Positions 32,768 to 40,852 are shown, counted from the stretch's first letter. The stretch: DNA of 64,000 nt from an uncultured Porphyromonadaceae bacterium (GCA_900540205.1 UQER01000001.1:62001-126000); one strand, 5' to 3'. The notes: a model not told the origin generated them from the sequence alone. Made by a program: numbers and translations.

Positions 32768-34282
32768 TTAGAAAATTCCTTGCTTTCCGCAGAAAATCAG
32801 TACGATATAACCGAGTACCAGTCCGGCGATACCCATGATGAGGCCGGTTTTAACCATGTTGCTCTGCTTGATGAATCCGGTTGCGTCGGCAAGGGCGTTG
32901 GGCGGTGTGGAGATGGGGAGCACCATGGCCACAGAAGAGCAGATGGCCACACCGATGAGCAGGGTGGACACTCCGCCCAGGGCGTCGAGCTGGTCGCTCA
33001 TGGAGGTGCCGGCGATGGCAAGAATCGGGATGAAAAGTGCCGCGGTGGCCGTGTGGCTTATGAAGTTGGCCATCAGATAGCAGAGCAGACCGGAGCCGAC
33101 AAGCACCACCATCGGGGGCCATGATGCGAACGGCACCATTTCGATGAGATGGGCGGCGAGTCCCGACTGTTTCATTGCCACTCCGAGCGAGAAGGCTCCG
33201 GCAATCATCCACAGGATGCTCCATGAAATCTGCTCGAGATCGCGTTTGGTGATTATCCCCGCCATGCAGAGCACTCCCACAGGAAGCATGGCCACCACGT
33301 TGGCGTTCACGCCCGTTACTGAGTCGGTGAGCCACAACAGTATGGTGACGGCAAAGGTTATGTAGACCACCTTGTCCTTCCAGTGCGGCTGGTGGTCGTG
33401 GTCAATCTGCAGGGTTATCTGTTTCTGTTTGAACGGGAAGAGCTTCTGAAGCACAATCCAGGCAATGAAGAGGAGCACTAACGTGAGTGGCACCATCACC
33501 ATCATCCATTGTCCGAAGCCTATGCCCATGTCCATGCCGTTGGGGTCGTTGAGGAATTTGAGTGCTATGGCATTGGGTGGCGTGCCTATAGGGGTTCCCA
33601 TGCCTCCGATGTTGGCTCCCACCGGGATAGCCAGAGCCAGACCGATTTTCCCCTTGCCGTCGGCCGGGAGGGCGTTGAGCACCGGGGCGAGGAATGTGAG
33701 CATCATTGCCGCCGTGGCCGTGTTGCTTATGAACATGGAGAAGATGGCGGTGACAAGCAGGAAGCCCAGCAACACGAACTCCGATTTTGTTCCGAACGGC
33801 TTGAGCATGGTTTTGGCAAGCATCACGTCAAGTCCTGATTTGGTGGCCGCGATGGCTATGATGAAACCGCCGATGAAAAGCATGATGGTAGGATCGGCAA
33901 AGCAGTGCAGCAGGTCGGTGTTGTTGATCAGATTGGGATACTTGATTCCGTCAGGTGCAGTCTGGAAGAACCACAGGGCGCTGTTGGAAGTGCAGAACAG
34001 CAGCAGTGTCACCACCACGAGCGATGTGGTCCATGCCGGCACGGCATCGAACAGCCACATCAGGGCTGCGAACATGAAGATGGAGAGCACGCGGTGTTCC
34101 ACCGGGGAGAGCGTGTCCAGAAATGGAAACAGCGATGGCGCCACCCACAGCAACAGCGGGAAGCCGATAGCGATAATGAGTTTCACCGCCTTGATGCTGA
34201 CAGGGTTGCTGTTTTTGCGGTGTTGTTTTTTCCACTGGTGATATTCCTCGACCAGATGGAATCCATGAAAGATCGTGAACAT
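32768..34282 (-). CDS. SLC13/DASS-family sodium-coupled anion transporter
   Basis: A 504-residue inner-membrane protein with about 11-12 helices. The ATG at 34282 (MFTIFHGFHLVEEYHQW) is chosen. The longer frame would run into the leader terminator. Family motifs are IGGMGTPIGTPPNAIALKF and the paired SNT-like sites FISNTATAAMMLTFL and ISHTATAALFIPIL, which bind sodium and the carboxylate in VcINDY. Substrates of relatives are dicarboxylates, citrate or sulfate. The long leader carries a cobalamin riboswitch, an unusual regulator for this family, and a MetE-like gene follows 12 bases downstream. The cargo might be a precursor or a sulfur/carboxylate compound tied to methionine supply (inference). 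Confidence 0.85.
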   Translation of the reverse strand: MFTIFHGFHLVEEYHQWKKQHRKNSNPVSIKAVKLIIAIGFPLLLWVAPSLFPFLDTLSPVEHRVLSIFMFAALMWLFDAVPAWTTSLVVVTLLLFCTSNSALWFFQTAPDGIKYPNLINNTDLLHCFADPTIMLFIGGFIIAIAATKSGLDVMLAKTMLKPFGTKSEFVLLGFLLVTAIFSMFISNTATAAMMLTFLAPVLNALPADGKGKIGLALAIPVGANIGGMGTPIGTPPNAIALKFLNDPNGMDMGIGFGQWMMVMVPLTLVLLFIAWIVLQKLFPFKQKQITLQIDHDHQPHWKDKVVYITFAVTILLWLTDSVTGVNANVVAMLPVGVLCMAGIITKRDLEQISWSILWMIAGAFSLGVAMKQSGLAAHLIEMVPFASWPPMVVLVGSGLLCYLMANFISHTATAALFIPILAIAGTSMSDQLDALGGVSTLLIGVAICSSVAMVLPISTPPNALADATGFIKQSNMVKTGLIMGIAGLVLGYIVLIFCGKQGIF

Positions 34283-34345
34283 TAGTAGTGTGATATGTTT
34301 TGGTTGGTATTGATTACAGGTATGGCGGCCGGCGTATGTACACAC

Positions 34346-34374
34346 GAAAAGAGCCGCGGCGCAATGCCGCAGCT
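34346..34374 (-). terminator. Leader terminator downstream of the cobalamin riboswitch
   Basis: On the minus strand AGCTGCGGC, a 5-base loop and GCCGCGGCT form a 9-bp stem with one G-T pair, followed by CTTTTC. It lies between the riboswitch and the DASS start codon and could be its expression platform. Confidence 0.55.
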
Positions 34375-34498
34375 TACAACAGGTATGACCGGTGCACAGA
34401 CATGAGGATGTGTACCGCCGTTGATGAAATGGGGATGTGTAGTTTTGCCGGTTGTATTCACTTCAAAATCTAATCCGCGAGATTTTTGAAATAATTGA

Positions 34499-34650
34499 CG
34501 CATGGCAGGTCTCCTGACTCGTTCCCCTCCCGGATTGCCTTCCCGACGCTTGAGACGGTCAGTGGCACAAAAACATGTCCGACAGGTTGTGGTGGAACAT
34601 ACAGTAGCGGGTCTGTTCAGGCATCTCACCTGATTCCCTTTTAATCACGT
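34499..34650 (-). ncRNA. Cobalamin (B12) riboswitch
   Basis: Read on the minus strand, the conserved blocks follow in order: AAAAGGGAATCAGGTG, ATGCCTGAACAGACCCGCTA with CTGT, the B12-box-like GTGCCACTGACCG, GGGAAGGC, and GAGTCAGGAGACCTGCC. This is the classic adenosylcobalamin aptamer pattern. It lies within a leader of about 400 bases for the DASS transporter and MetE-like genes. Ligand binding would be expected to lower their expression. Confidence 0.9.
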
Positions 34651-34688
34651 CGGCGGCGGAAAGCCCCCTCGGTGAACCTATGCGCGTG

Positions 34689-34719
34689 CAAAGGTATCGA
34701 AAAAAAACGGTTTGTCAAA
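34689..34719 (-). promoter_or_regulatory. Promoter of the riboswitch operon
   Basis: TTTG (34716-34719), a 19-base spacer and TACCTTTG (34689-34696) on the minus strand match the Bacteroidetes consensus closely. Transcription would start near 34682, just ahead of the aptamer. Confidence 0.8.
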
Positions 34720-34765
34720 CGGTGGCCATATGCATTTGTCGTTGCAATGGCCTTTTCCAGGGCGT

Positions 34766-35260
34766 TCAGAGCGACTCCACACGGCGTTTGAAGGCTACCA
34801 TGCGGATGGCTGTCTCGGCTGCCTCGATGCCTTTGTGGCCCATAGGACCGCCGACGCGGTCGAGCGCCTGCTGTTCGTTCTCCACTGTGAGCAGTCCGAA
34901 AATAACGGGGATGGTGCAGTCGGAGTTGAGCTCGGTTACGCCCTGTGTGACGCTCTGGCATACATAATCGAAATGGGGTGTGTCGCCGCGGATCACGCAG
35001 CCGAACACAATCACGACGTCGAAAAGCTCAGTCTCAATGAGCTGTGAGGCTGCGAAAGTCAGTTCCACTGCGCCCGGCACGTCGAAGCATTCCACGTCTT
35101 TGTCAAGGTCGAACCCCTGCTGTTTGAAAAGGTCGAGTGCGCCCTGACGGAGTTTTGAGGTGATATGGCCGTTCCATTCGGCTGTGACGATGGCCACGCG
35201 CATGTCCTCTACCTTGGGCAGCGGACTTGATGGCGTTGCGCCTGCTATTGCTGTTGACAT
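34766..35260 (-). CDS. ribH: 6,7-dimethyl-8-ribityllumazine synthase
   Basis: A cytoplasmic enzyme of 164 residues that condenses the ribitylamino-uracil with dihydroxybutanone phosphate, the penultimate step of riboflavin synthesis. Motifs are complete: AEWNGHITSKL for the substrate Trp/aromatic site, DVPGAVELTFAASQL, FGCVIRGDTPHFDYVC, and the C-terminal NRVG-like RVGGPMGHKGIEAAET. The length suits an icosahedral or pentameric lumazine synthase. It follows the SIS-domain isomerase gene by 29 bases and probably shares its promoter at 35948-35979. Confidence 0.97.
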   Translation of the reverse strand: MSTAIAGATPSSPLPKVEDMRVAIVTAEWNGHITSKLRQGALDLFKQQGFDLDKDVECFDVPGAVELTFAASQLIETELFDVVIVFGCVIRGDTPHFDYVCQSVTQGVTELNSDCTIPVIFGLLTVENEQQALDRVGGPMGHKGIEAAETAIRMVAFKRRVESL

Positions 35261-35289
35261 AATGGTTATCTGATAAAATTACGTACCGC

Positions 35290-35901
35290 TTATTTGGCGC
35301 TTTTGCCGCGGGCTGCGTCGCCGAGGTAGCCTCCGTGATGGCGGAGGGCATAATCGTGGGGGGTGAAACCGGTGCGGTTCATCACATTTACCACAAGGAT
35401 GTCGCCGATGACGGTCATGAGGGTGGTGGAGGTGGTGGGTGTCAGGCCAAGGGGGCAGACCTCGGGTGCGCCGCCGGTGAAAAGTGTGGCGTCGGCCAGT
35501 TCGGCAAGCGGGCTTTGCGCATGTCCGGTGATCACTATAATGGGCACGTTGGCAATGAGGTTGCGTGCAAGCGCCACCAGCTCAAGTATTTCGCGCGTCT
35601 TGCCGGAGTTGGAGATGAGCAGCATCACGTCGTTGGGCTGAAGCACGCCCAGGTCGCCGTGCTGGGCTTCGGAGGGATGGAGGTTGACGGCCGGAATGCC
35701 GGTGGAGCTGAATGTGGTGGCTATGTTCATGGCTATCTGGCCGGCCTTACCCATTCCGGAGGTGACGAGTTTGCCGCCGCGGCGGTGCACATGCTCCACT
35801 ATGAGTTCCACCGCCTTGTCGTAATCGGCGGAATAAGGTATGTTGAGGATTGCGCTGCTCTCTGCCTGGAGAATCTTGCGCATCGAATGTTCTATTTCCA
35901 T
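35290..35901 (-). CDS. SIS-domain sugar-phosphate isomerase (KdsD-like arabinose-5-phosphate isomerase without CBS domains)
   Basis: A 203-residue cytoplasmic protein with one SIS domain. It has the KdsD/KpsF signatures LVTSGMGKAGQIAMNIA, SSTGIPAVNLHPSEAQHGD, LLISNSGKTREILEL and GLTPTTSTTLMTVIGD. Full KdsD carries two CBS domains after the SIS domain. Here the protein ends right after FTPHDYALRHHGGYLG. A single-domain arabinose-5-phosphate isomerase is known from Bacteroides, so this is probably the complete enzyme for the first step of Kdo synthesis. It has a strong promoter at 35948-35979. Confidence 0.85.
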   Translation of the reverse strand: MEIEHSMRKILQAESSAILNIPYSADYDKAVELIVEHVHRRGGKLVTSGMGKAGQIAMNIATTFSSTGIPAVNLHPSEAQHGDLGVLQPNDVMLLISNSGKTREILELVALARNLIANVPIIVITGHAQSPLAELADATLFTGGAPEVCPLGLTPTTSTTLMTVIGDILVVNVMNRTGFTPHDYALRHHGGYLGDAARGKSAK

Positions 35902-35947
35902 AGTCAGTAAGGTTCGAGAAGCCGGGGTATGGTGGCTTCGGGTGTTG

Positions 35948-35979
35948 CAAATTTAATGCTTTTGGCCATAACGGCCAAA
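35948..35979 (-). promoter_or_regulatory. Promoter of the SIS isomerase-ribH unit
   Basis: TTTG (35976-35979), a 20-base spacer and TAAATTTG (35948-35955) on the minus strand give a near-perfect Bacteroidetes promoter 47 bases before the start codon. Confidence 0.8.
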
Positions 35980-35992
35980 TTGACGGCACATG

Positions 35993-36457
35993 TCAGCTTT
36001 CCATGCGTGCCAGTCCTGCTTTCCACTCGGGGCTGAGTGGGGCAGAGGTGGCTGTGGCAGGGTCGATGGCCGCCAGCACGACGGTGGCCGCACACTTCAC
36101 GTCGCCAGTTTCGGGATTCACCACACGCTGGTCGAGGGTGAAGCTGTGCTGCGAGATGCGCACGCATGCCGTGAGCACCACCACCGGCTCATTGAAGTAG
36201 GTGGGCGAGTAGAAGTTCACGTTTATGTTGACGATCACAGCGGCTATCTCGGCGTCAGTGCTCACCTTATGCCCCAAAGCCGTCTCGAAGTATTTCACTT
36301 TGGCCAGGTCCAGATACTGCATGTAGGAGGAGTTGTTGACGTGGCGGAAAATGTCGAAGTCGTTGAAGCGGGGCTGTATCTCCACCATATGGTGCCAGGG
36401 GTGTTCGGCCACCGGCACGCGGGGATTGTTGCATTCGGGTAGTTGTATAGCGTTCAT
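35993..36457 (-). CDS. Hotdog-fold acyl-CoA thioesterase (YbgC/FadM-like)
   Basis: A 154-residue cytoplasmic protein. The motif RFNDFDIFRHVNNSSYMQYL matches the 4-hydroxybenzoyl-CoA thioesterase group, with the catalytic Asp (NDFD) and the H-V-N-N helix start. The strands ALGHKVSTDAEIAAVIVNIN and FYSPTYFNEPVVV complete the fold. The ATG at 36457 is preferred to a GTG at 36466 that lies inside the heptamer array. The substrate is unknown. The 149 bases upstream hold only the heptamer repeats, so its promoter is unclear or is provided by the recF-DUF721 unit. Confidence 0.85.
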   Translation of the reverse strand: MNAIQLPECNNPRVPVAEHPWHHMVEIQPRFNDFDIFRHVNNSSYMQYLDLAKVKYFETALGHKVSTDAEIAAVIVNINVNFYSPTYFNEPVVVLTACVRISQHSFTLDQRVVNPETGDVKCAATVVLAAIDPATATSAPLSPEWKAGLARMES

Positions 36458-36460
36458 ATT

Positions 36461-36566
36461 ATTCACGATTCACGATGCATGATGCACGATTTTTTTGATT
36501 CATGATTCACGATGCATGATTCACGATTTTTTTTTGATTCATGATGCACGATGCATGATGCACGAT
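36461..36566 (+). repeat. Heptamer array AT[GT]CA[CT]G, copy 1 (three blocks of four)
   Basis: Twelve consecutive 7-base units of ATTCACG, ATGCACG, ATGCATG or ATTCATG type are set in three blocks of exactly four. The blocks are separated by A-T7-G and A-T9-G. They fill the gap between the DUF721 and thioesterase genes and begin 4 bases before the latter's start codon. Related arrays are at 40853-40901 and 48813-48882. Confidence 0.85.
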
Positions 36567-36606
36567 GGGGTGTTGGGGATTGTTATGTTTTTTTTTCGTC
36601 AGTGTT

Positions 36607-36897
36607 TCAATGGATCTGGAGGGAGGTGAGAGCGTCGGCCCCGAGGGCGGTGTTGATGGCCTGCACGATATGGGATTTCTGGAATTCGAGTTCGCTTTTC
36701 AAGGGGGCCGAATCAAGATAGACGTGCAGCACCCCTTTCGCCACATAGCGCCTGATGGTGTGACGGGTTATGGTCGGTCCCATTGTGTCGGCCCACAATG
36801 CCGCGGCGCGGTGTTCGAGCACCGATGTGCGTCCGGCCGAGGCGTCGAGCACCCGGTCGATTATCTGTCGGATGGACTGCGGTTCGGTACGTTTCAT
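36607..36897 (-). CDS. DUF721 family protein
   Basis: A 96-residue small basic protein of the DUF721 (DciA-like) group. The ATG at 36897 (MKRTEPQSIRQIIDRVLDA) overlaps the recF stop as ATGA. The family core is visible: ALWADTMGPTITRHTIRRY, VLHVYLDSAPLKSELEF and ALGADALTSLQIH. In bacteria DUF721 proteins are often placed beside recF and some load the replicative helicase. That pairing fits here. The longer open frame upstream lies inside recF and is a shadow. Confidence 0.85.
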   Translation of the reverse strand: MKRTEPQSIRQIIDRVLDASAGRTSVLEHRAAALWADTMGPTITRHTIRRYVAKGVLHVYLDSAPLKSELEFQKSHIVQAINTALGADALTSLQIH

Positions 36898-37997
36898 TGC
36901 ATCTGCGAGAATCGGCCGGCTTCCACCTGCCACGAGCAGTGCGGATGGTTGGCGCGGTTGATGATGTTGTCGAGATGGTCGCGGTTGGTGTCGGTGATAA
37001 AAATCTGTCCGAAGGCCTCTTCGTCGGCCACGAGGCTTATGAGCCGCTCCACGCGGGTGGCGTCGAGCTTGTCGAAAATGTCGTCGAGCAGCAGCAGCGG
37101 CTTCATGTTGGCAGCGCGGCGCAGAAAATCGTACTGTGCGAGCCTCAGGGCTATGGTGTAGGTTTTGCACTGCCCCTGCGAGGCGGCGCGGCGCACCGGC
37201 ATGCCGCACAGCTGCAGGTCGATGTCGTCGCGGTGCGGCCCCACGGAGGTGTGGCCAACGATTTCGTCATGCTGGCGGCTCTGGTCCAGAAGTTCCTGAA
37301 GGGAGCCGGGGTTTTCGGCCAGATGGCTGCGAAGGGCCAGCGAGGGGTTCTCGCCGTCGGCGGCGATGCCGGAGTAGATGGGGTTGAAGATTTCGGTGAG
37401 TGTTCCGGTCCACCGCAGGCGTGCAGTGGTGAGGTAGTGGGCCGAGCGGCTCATGGCCAGTTCCACGGCCATGTAGAGCGAGTGGTCCACCACGTGGTCG
37501 CGCAGCAGCTTGTTGCGCTGCTGCAGGGCGCGGTTGTAGCGGATGAGGTGATCGAGGTAAACGGCGTCGGATTGCGAGATGACAATGTCCATGAACTTGC
37601 GCCGTTCCTCGCCTGTGCCGGTGATGAGGTCCTGGTCGGCCGGCGAGATCATGACGAGTGGAAACGCCCCGATATGGGCGCTCAGGCGCTCATATTCCTT
37701 CCCTTTGCGCTTGAACGATTTGCGGCGTCCGTTCTGCAGCCCTAAGGTCAGTTCCTCCTGGGCGTTGCGCCGCAGGTAGCGTCCGCGCAGGGTGGTGAAT
37801 TCGGCGCCGCGCATGGTGAGGGCCGCGTCGGGCATACCCGAGAAACTCTTGCAGAAACTCAGGTAATATATTGCGTCGAGCAGGTTGCTCTTGCCCATGC
37901 CGTTGTTTCCCAGAAAGCAGTTGATTTTCGGGGAGAATTCAAGCATGGCGTCGGCTATGTTCTTGAAGTTCGTTATTGCGAGCGATTGCAGAATCAC
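36894..37997 (-). CDS. recF: DNA repair and replication protein RecF
   Basis: A 367-residue cytoplasmic SMC-like ATPase that helps load RecA at gaps. The GTG at 37997 gives VILQSLAITNFKNIADAML, the canonical start. The open frame continuing to 38783 is a shadow of menA. Walker A is CFLGNNGMGKSNLLDA, the signature region follows (SVGPHRDDIDLQL), and Walker B is PLLLLDDIFDKLD. The C-terminal IFITDTNRDHL is typical of Bacteroidetes. It starts 17 bases after menA and overlaps DUF721, so menA-recF-DUF721 form one transcript. Confidence 0.93.
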   Translation of the reverse strand: MILQSLAITNFKNIADAMLEFSPKINCFLGNNGMGKSNLLDAIYYLSFCKSFSGMPDAALTMRGAEFTTLRGRYLRRNAQEELTLGLQNGRRKSFKRKGKEYERLSAHIGAFPLVMISPADQDLITGTGEERRKFMDIVISQSDAVYLDHLIRYNRALQQRNKLLRDHVVDHSLYMAVELAMSRSAHYLTTARLRWTGTLTEIFNPIYSGIAADGENPSLALRSHLAENPGSLQELLDQSRQHDEIVGHTSVGPHRDDIDLQLCGMPVRRAASQGQCKTYTIALRLAQYDFLRRAANMKPLLLLDDIFDKLDATRVERLISLVADEEAFGQIFITDTNRDHLDNIINRANHPHCSWQVEAGRFSQMQ

Positions 37998-38014
37998 TTT
38001 CGGAGTCAGGCGGT

Positions 38015-38926
38015 TTAGTTCGTGAAAATGTTTGCGGCAAGGAATGCCAGGGCATAGAGCAGCATCACCATGGCGGTTGCTCCGAGCATGGGGTTGAGCG
38101 CCGCCCCTTTGGCTTTTCTGATTCTCAGCCACAGCAACACAATGATGGTGAGGGTGATGGTGGGCACGCTCTGCCAGCCTGCGGGCATCTGCCGCCATTG
38201 CGGCATCATAAGCCCTACGGCTGCCACCCCGTCGATGAGGTAGAGCAGCAGTGTGGCTCTGGGGCCTATGATGGTGGCGAGGGTGGTTTTCCCCACGGCC
38301 TTGTCGTCGGCTATGTCGCGGTAGTTGTTGACTATAAGAATGTTCGCTCCGAGCAAGCCCGTGGAGAGGGCAGTGAACCACACGGCAGGCGTCACCGGGC
38401 CGGAAATCACATAGTACGTGAGAGTGACAGGCACGATACCGAAGAACAGGATTACCGCCACTTCGCCGAGTGCATGGCGCGAGAGCGGATAGGGACCTGC
38501 GGAGTAGGCCAGTGCTCCGAGCACAATCACAATGCCGGCGGCAAGCAGCCACCATCCGCCCCAATAGATTAAGGTGCAGCCTATGGCGGCGGCGATGCCT
38601 AAGGTGAGGATTGTGGCGGTGAGCATGGCGCGGGGCGTGATGTCGCCCTCGGTGACTCCGCGTCGCGGGCCTACGCGGCCTTTGCGGTCGAGGCCGTCGC
38701 GGAAATCGAAATATTCGTTGGCAAAGTTTGATGCTATCTGTGCGAGCAGGGCGAAGATGAGGCAGAGCGTCCACGGCAACCATCTCACCTGACCGTGGGC
38801 CACGCCCAGCGCGGCTGCCATCACAACGCCTGCGGCCGATACCGGCAGGGTGCGCAGGCGCATGGCTTCAATCCAGCATGCGGCTGCCGAACGGCGGGTT
38901 GTGGTGTTCTGAGTGGCGCTGTTCAT
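38015..38926 (-). CDS. menA: 1,4-dihydroxy-2-naphthoate polyprenyltransferase
   Basis: A 303-residue UbiA-family membrane enzyme that prenylates dihydroxynaphthoate in menaquinone synthesis. The ATG at 38926 (MNSATQNTTTRRSAAACW) overlaps the preceding hydrolase stop. The two Asp-rich motifs are present, NFANEYFDFRDGLD and VNNYRDIADDKAVGKTT. The basic loop GRVGPRRGVTEGDI and eight to nine helices fit MenA. Anaerobic Bacteroidales use menaquinone for fumarate respiration. Other menaquinone genes are not in the window. Confidence 0.9.
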   Translation of the reverse strand: MNSATQNTTTRRSAAACWIEAMRLRTLPVSAAGVVMAAALGVAHGQVRWLPWTLCLIFALLAQIASNFANEYFDFRDGLDRKGRVGPRRGVTEGDITPRAMLTATILTLGIAAAIGCTLIYWGGWWLLAAGIVIVLGALAYSAGPYPLSRHALGEVAVILFFGIVPVTLTYYVISGPVTPAVWFTALSTGLLGANILIVNNYRDIADDKAVGKTTLATIIGPRATLLLYLIDGVAAVGLMMPQWRQMPAGWQSVPTITLTIIVLLWLRIRKAKGAALNPMLGATAMVMLLYALAFLAANIFTN

Positions 38927-39987
38927 TTCAGTCGCAGTGTGATTAGTCCTGTGGAGTCGAAGCGCGGCAGCGCCATGAGCTGCACGGGAGCCATGCGCGC
39001 GTAGGGCGATTCGGAGCAGTCGCCTATCTCGGTCACTCCGGCCTGTCTGAGCGCATCCTCCACGGCGTTCAGAGCTATGTCGGGGGTGTTGTTGTCCTTG
39101 CTGAGATGGCACAGGAAGATGTTGCGCAGCGCAGGTGTGTAGATGCGGGCCAGATATTCGGCCGTGACTTCATTGTCGAGATGCCCGTTGTCCGAGCGGA
39201 TGCGGGCCTTGAGATATTCTGGATATGTTCCGGCGGCCAGCATGGGCGCATTGTAGTTGGCCTCAATCATGAGGTAGTTTGCCTTGCGCATGTAGAAGTC
39301 GGCGCGTTCGGAGATGCAGCCCAAATCCGTAGCCACCACTATGTGGTGCGCGCCGTTGGTGATGTAGTATCCTGCGTTGTCGGTGCCGTCGTGCATCACC
39401 TCGAACGCCAGCAGCGTGAAGTTGCCGATGGTGAACGGGTGCTCCTTGTAGATGGCGTGGTGATAGTCCTTGATGCGGTTTGAAATGGCATGGCGGCGAA
39501 GCAGGCCGTTGAGCGCACGCGGCGTGCAGAACACCTGCATGTGGCGGTATTTGCGCAGAAAGGCGTAGACGTAGCGCACGTGGTCGCTGTGGTCGTGTGT
39601 AAGGCCTATCCCCTTCACCGTTTTCATGTCGACGCCGTTGCGGTGCAGCTCGTCGACAACATGCACCATGTCCACTCCCGCATCGATGAGGAATCCCGAT
39701 GTATCGTCGCCGAAGTAGGCGCAGTTGCCCGAACTTCCGGAGCCGAACGAGATGAATTTCAAACGGTCGATGGTGGGGAGTGCTTCAAGCGGCGAGAATG
39801 TGTCGCCGTCGTCGAACAGCATTCTTTCCCGTTTCTCCTTTTCGGCGGCGAGACGTCTTTCCGCCTCCTTCTCAATGGCAGGGTGCACAGGAAAATCGTC
39901 GGCGCTCGTGAACAGCGAGTCGTCGAAGTCGTCGAACAGCCCCGGCATCCCGGGCTGTATGGTCGGACGTTTCTTGTAGCGTGCCAT
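38923..39987 (-). CDS. Metallo-beta-lactamase-fold hydrolase (YycJ/WalJ-like)
   Basis: A 354-residue cytoplasmic protein. The lactamase-fold core begins FISFGSGSSGNCAYFGD and carries the metal motif GLTHDHSDHVRYVY. The later VVATDLGCISERAD, LMIEANYN and IFLCHLSKDNN complete the site. Bacteroidetes members have an N-terminal extension, here about 75 residues, partly acidic (LFDDFDDSLFTSADD). YycJ proteins are exonuclease-like hydrolases linked to DNA repair and envelope homeostasis. The end overlaps the menA start by 4 bases. Confidence 0.85.
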   Translation of the reverse strand: MARYKKRPTIQPGMPGLFDDFDDSLFTSADDFPVHPAIEKEAERRLAAEKEKRERMLFDDGDTFSPLEALPTIDRLKFISFGSGSSGNCAYFGDDTSGFLIDAGVDMVHVVDELHRNGVDMKTVKGIGLTHDHSDHVRYVYAFLRKYRHMQVFCTPRALNGLLRRHAISNRIKDYHHAIYKEHPFTIGNFTLLAFEVMHDGTDNAGYYITNGAHHIVVATDLGCISERADFYMRKANYLMIEANYNAPMLAAGTYPEYLKARIRSDNGHLDNEVTAEYLARIYTPALRNIFLCHLSKDNNTPDIALNAVEDALRQAGVTEIGDCSESPYARMAPVQLMALPRFDSTGLITLRLK

Positions 39988-40012
39988 TGTTTACGGTTGT
40001 TATTTTTTTTGC

Positions 40013-40048
40013 GTCGGACTTGTCGGACTGGTCAGACAGGTCTGAATC
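40013..40048 (+). repeat. Nine-base-period mini-array
   Basis: Four 9-base units (GTCGGACTT, GTCGGACTG, GTCAGACAG, GTCTGAATC) follow a run of eight T. They lie between the RsmI-like and YycJ-like genes and touch the former's stop codon. Confidence 0.5.
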
Positions 40049-40754
40049 AGGAGAAGAGGAGGAATATGGTTGGAATCTTGTCGTAGTTATAGGTTGCTGT
40101 GGCCCATTGCGACAGCGGGCGGGTCACAATGCTCTGGCGCGAGCCGGTGAGGTCGGAGGCCACGCATAGCAGCATGCTGCCGGGGAGGCGCGTGGTGAGT
40201 TCGGCTATCAGGCGGTTGTTGCGGTAGGGGGTCTCAATGAAAATCTGTGTCTGCCGTTCGCGGGCTATGCGGCGTTCCATCTCCTTGAGGCGTGCTGTGC
40301 GTCGGGTGGCGTCGATAGGAAGGTAGCCGTTGAAGGCGAAGCTCTGCCCGTTGAACCCCGACCCCATCAGGGCCAACAGGATGCTCGACGGGCCGACGAG
40401 CGGCATCACCTTCAGCCCTTCGCGCTGAGCCACGGCTACTGCGTCGGCTCCGGGATCAGCCACTGCCGGGCATCCGGCTTCGGAAATCACCCCCATGGGG
40501 TGTCCCTGACGGAGCGGCTGCAGCATGGCCGACACCTCGCGTGCGTCGGTGTGTTCGTCCAGGACGGTAAACGTCAGCGAATCAATGTCGGTGGCCGGGT
40601 CCACTTTTTTCAGGAACCGGCGTGCCGACCGCACGTTCTCCACAATGAAGTGTCTGATGCCGCGCAACAACGCGGCGTTCTCCGCGGGGAGAACGCTACC
40701 GATGGGGGAGCTGTCGCTCAGCGGCACGGGGAACAGATAAAGTGCCGCCTCCAC
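40047..40754 (-). CDS. RsmI-like SAM-dependent methyltransferase
   Basis: A protein of about 235 residues from the tetrapyrrole-methylase superfamily, closest to RsmI, which methylates the ribose of C1402 in 16S rRNA. Motifs are GIRHFIVENVRSARRFLK, GVISEAGCPAVADPG (SAM-binding), VGPSSILLALMGSGF and FIETPYRNNRLI. Bacteroidetes carry such a paralogue besides genuine RsmI. Start choice: the in-frame ATG at 40817 lies upstream of the expected transcription start of the promoter at 40793-40824. The GTG at 40754 (VEAALYLFPVPLSD) gives the usual family N-terminus, and a GTG at 40787 is also possible. Confidence 0.8.
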   Translation of the reverse strand: MEAALYLFPVPLSDSSPIGSVLPAENAALLRGIRHFIVENVRSARRFLKKVDPATDIDSLTFTVLDEHTDAREVSAMLQPLRQGHPMGVISEAGCPAVADPGADAVAVAQREGLKVMPLVGPSSILLALMGSGFNGQSFAFNGYLPIDATRRTARLKEMERRIARERQTQIFIETPYRNNRLIAELTTRLPGSMLLCVASDLTGSRQSIVTRPLSQWATATYNYDKIPTIFLLFS

Positions 40755-40792
40755 CTTTGTCGGGTTGATTTCCTGTTCAGTTTTCACGATAA

Positions 40793-40824
40793 CAAAATTA
40801 CTGATTTTTTTCCGCATTGGCAAA
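40793..40824 (-). promoter_or_regulatory. Promoter of the RsmI-like gene
   Basis: TTTG (40821-40824), a 20-base spacer and TAATTTTG (40793-40800) on the minus strand match the consensus. The predicted start near 40787 argues for a coding start at 40754 or 40787. Confidence 0.7.
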
Positions 40825-40852
40825 TCAAATACATGTGGCGGCGCGTGGTGTG

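Noticed and set aside
34283..34629. Open frame running through the DASS leader
   Set aside because: It crosses the cobalamin aptamer and the leader terminator, and has no homology.
36461..36566. Regular repeats with spacers, considered as a CRISPR array
   Set aside because: Units are 7 bases with T-run spacers of 9-12 bases; CRISPR repeats are about 23-47 bases with unique spacers, and no cas genes are present.
37998..38783. Upstream extension of the recF frame
   Set aside because: It is antiparallel in composition to no known domain, lies wholly over menA in another frame, and RecF homology starts exactly at the GTG at 37997.
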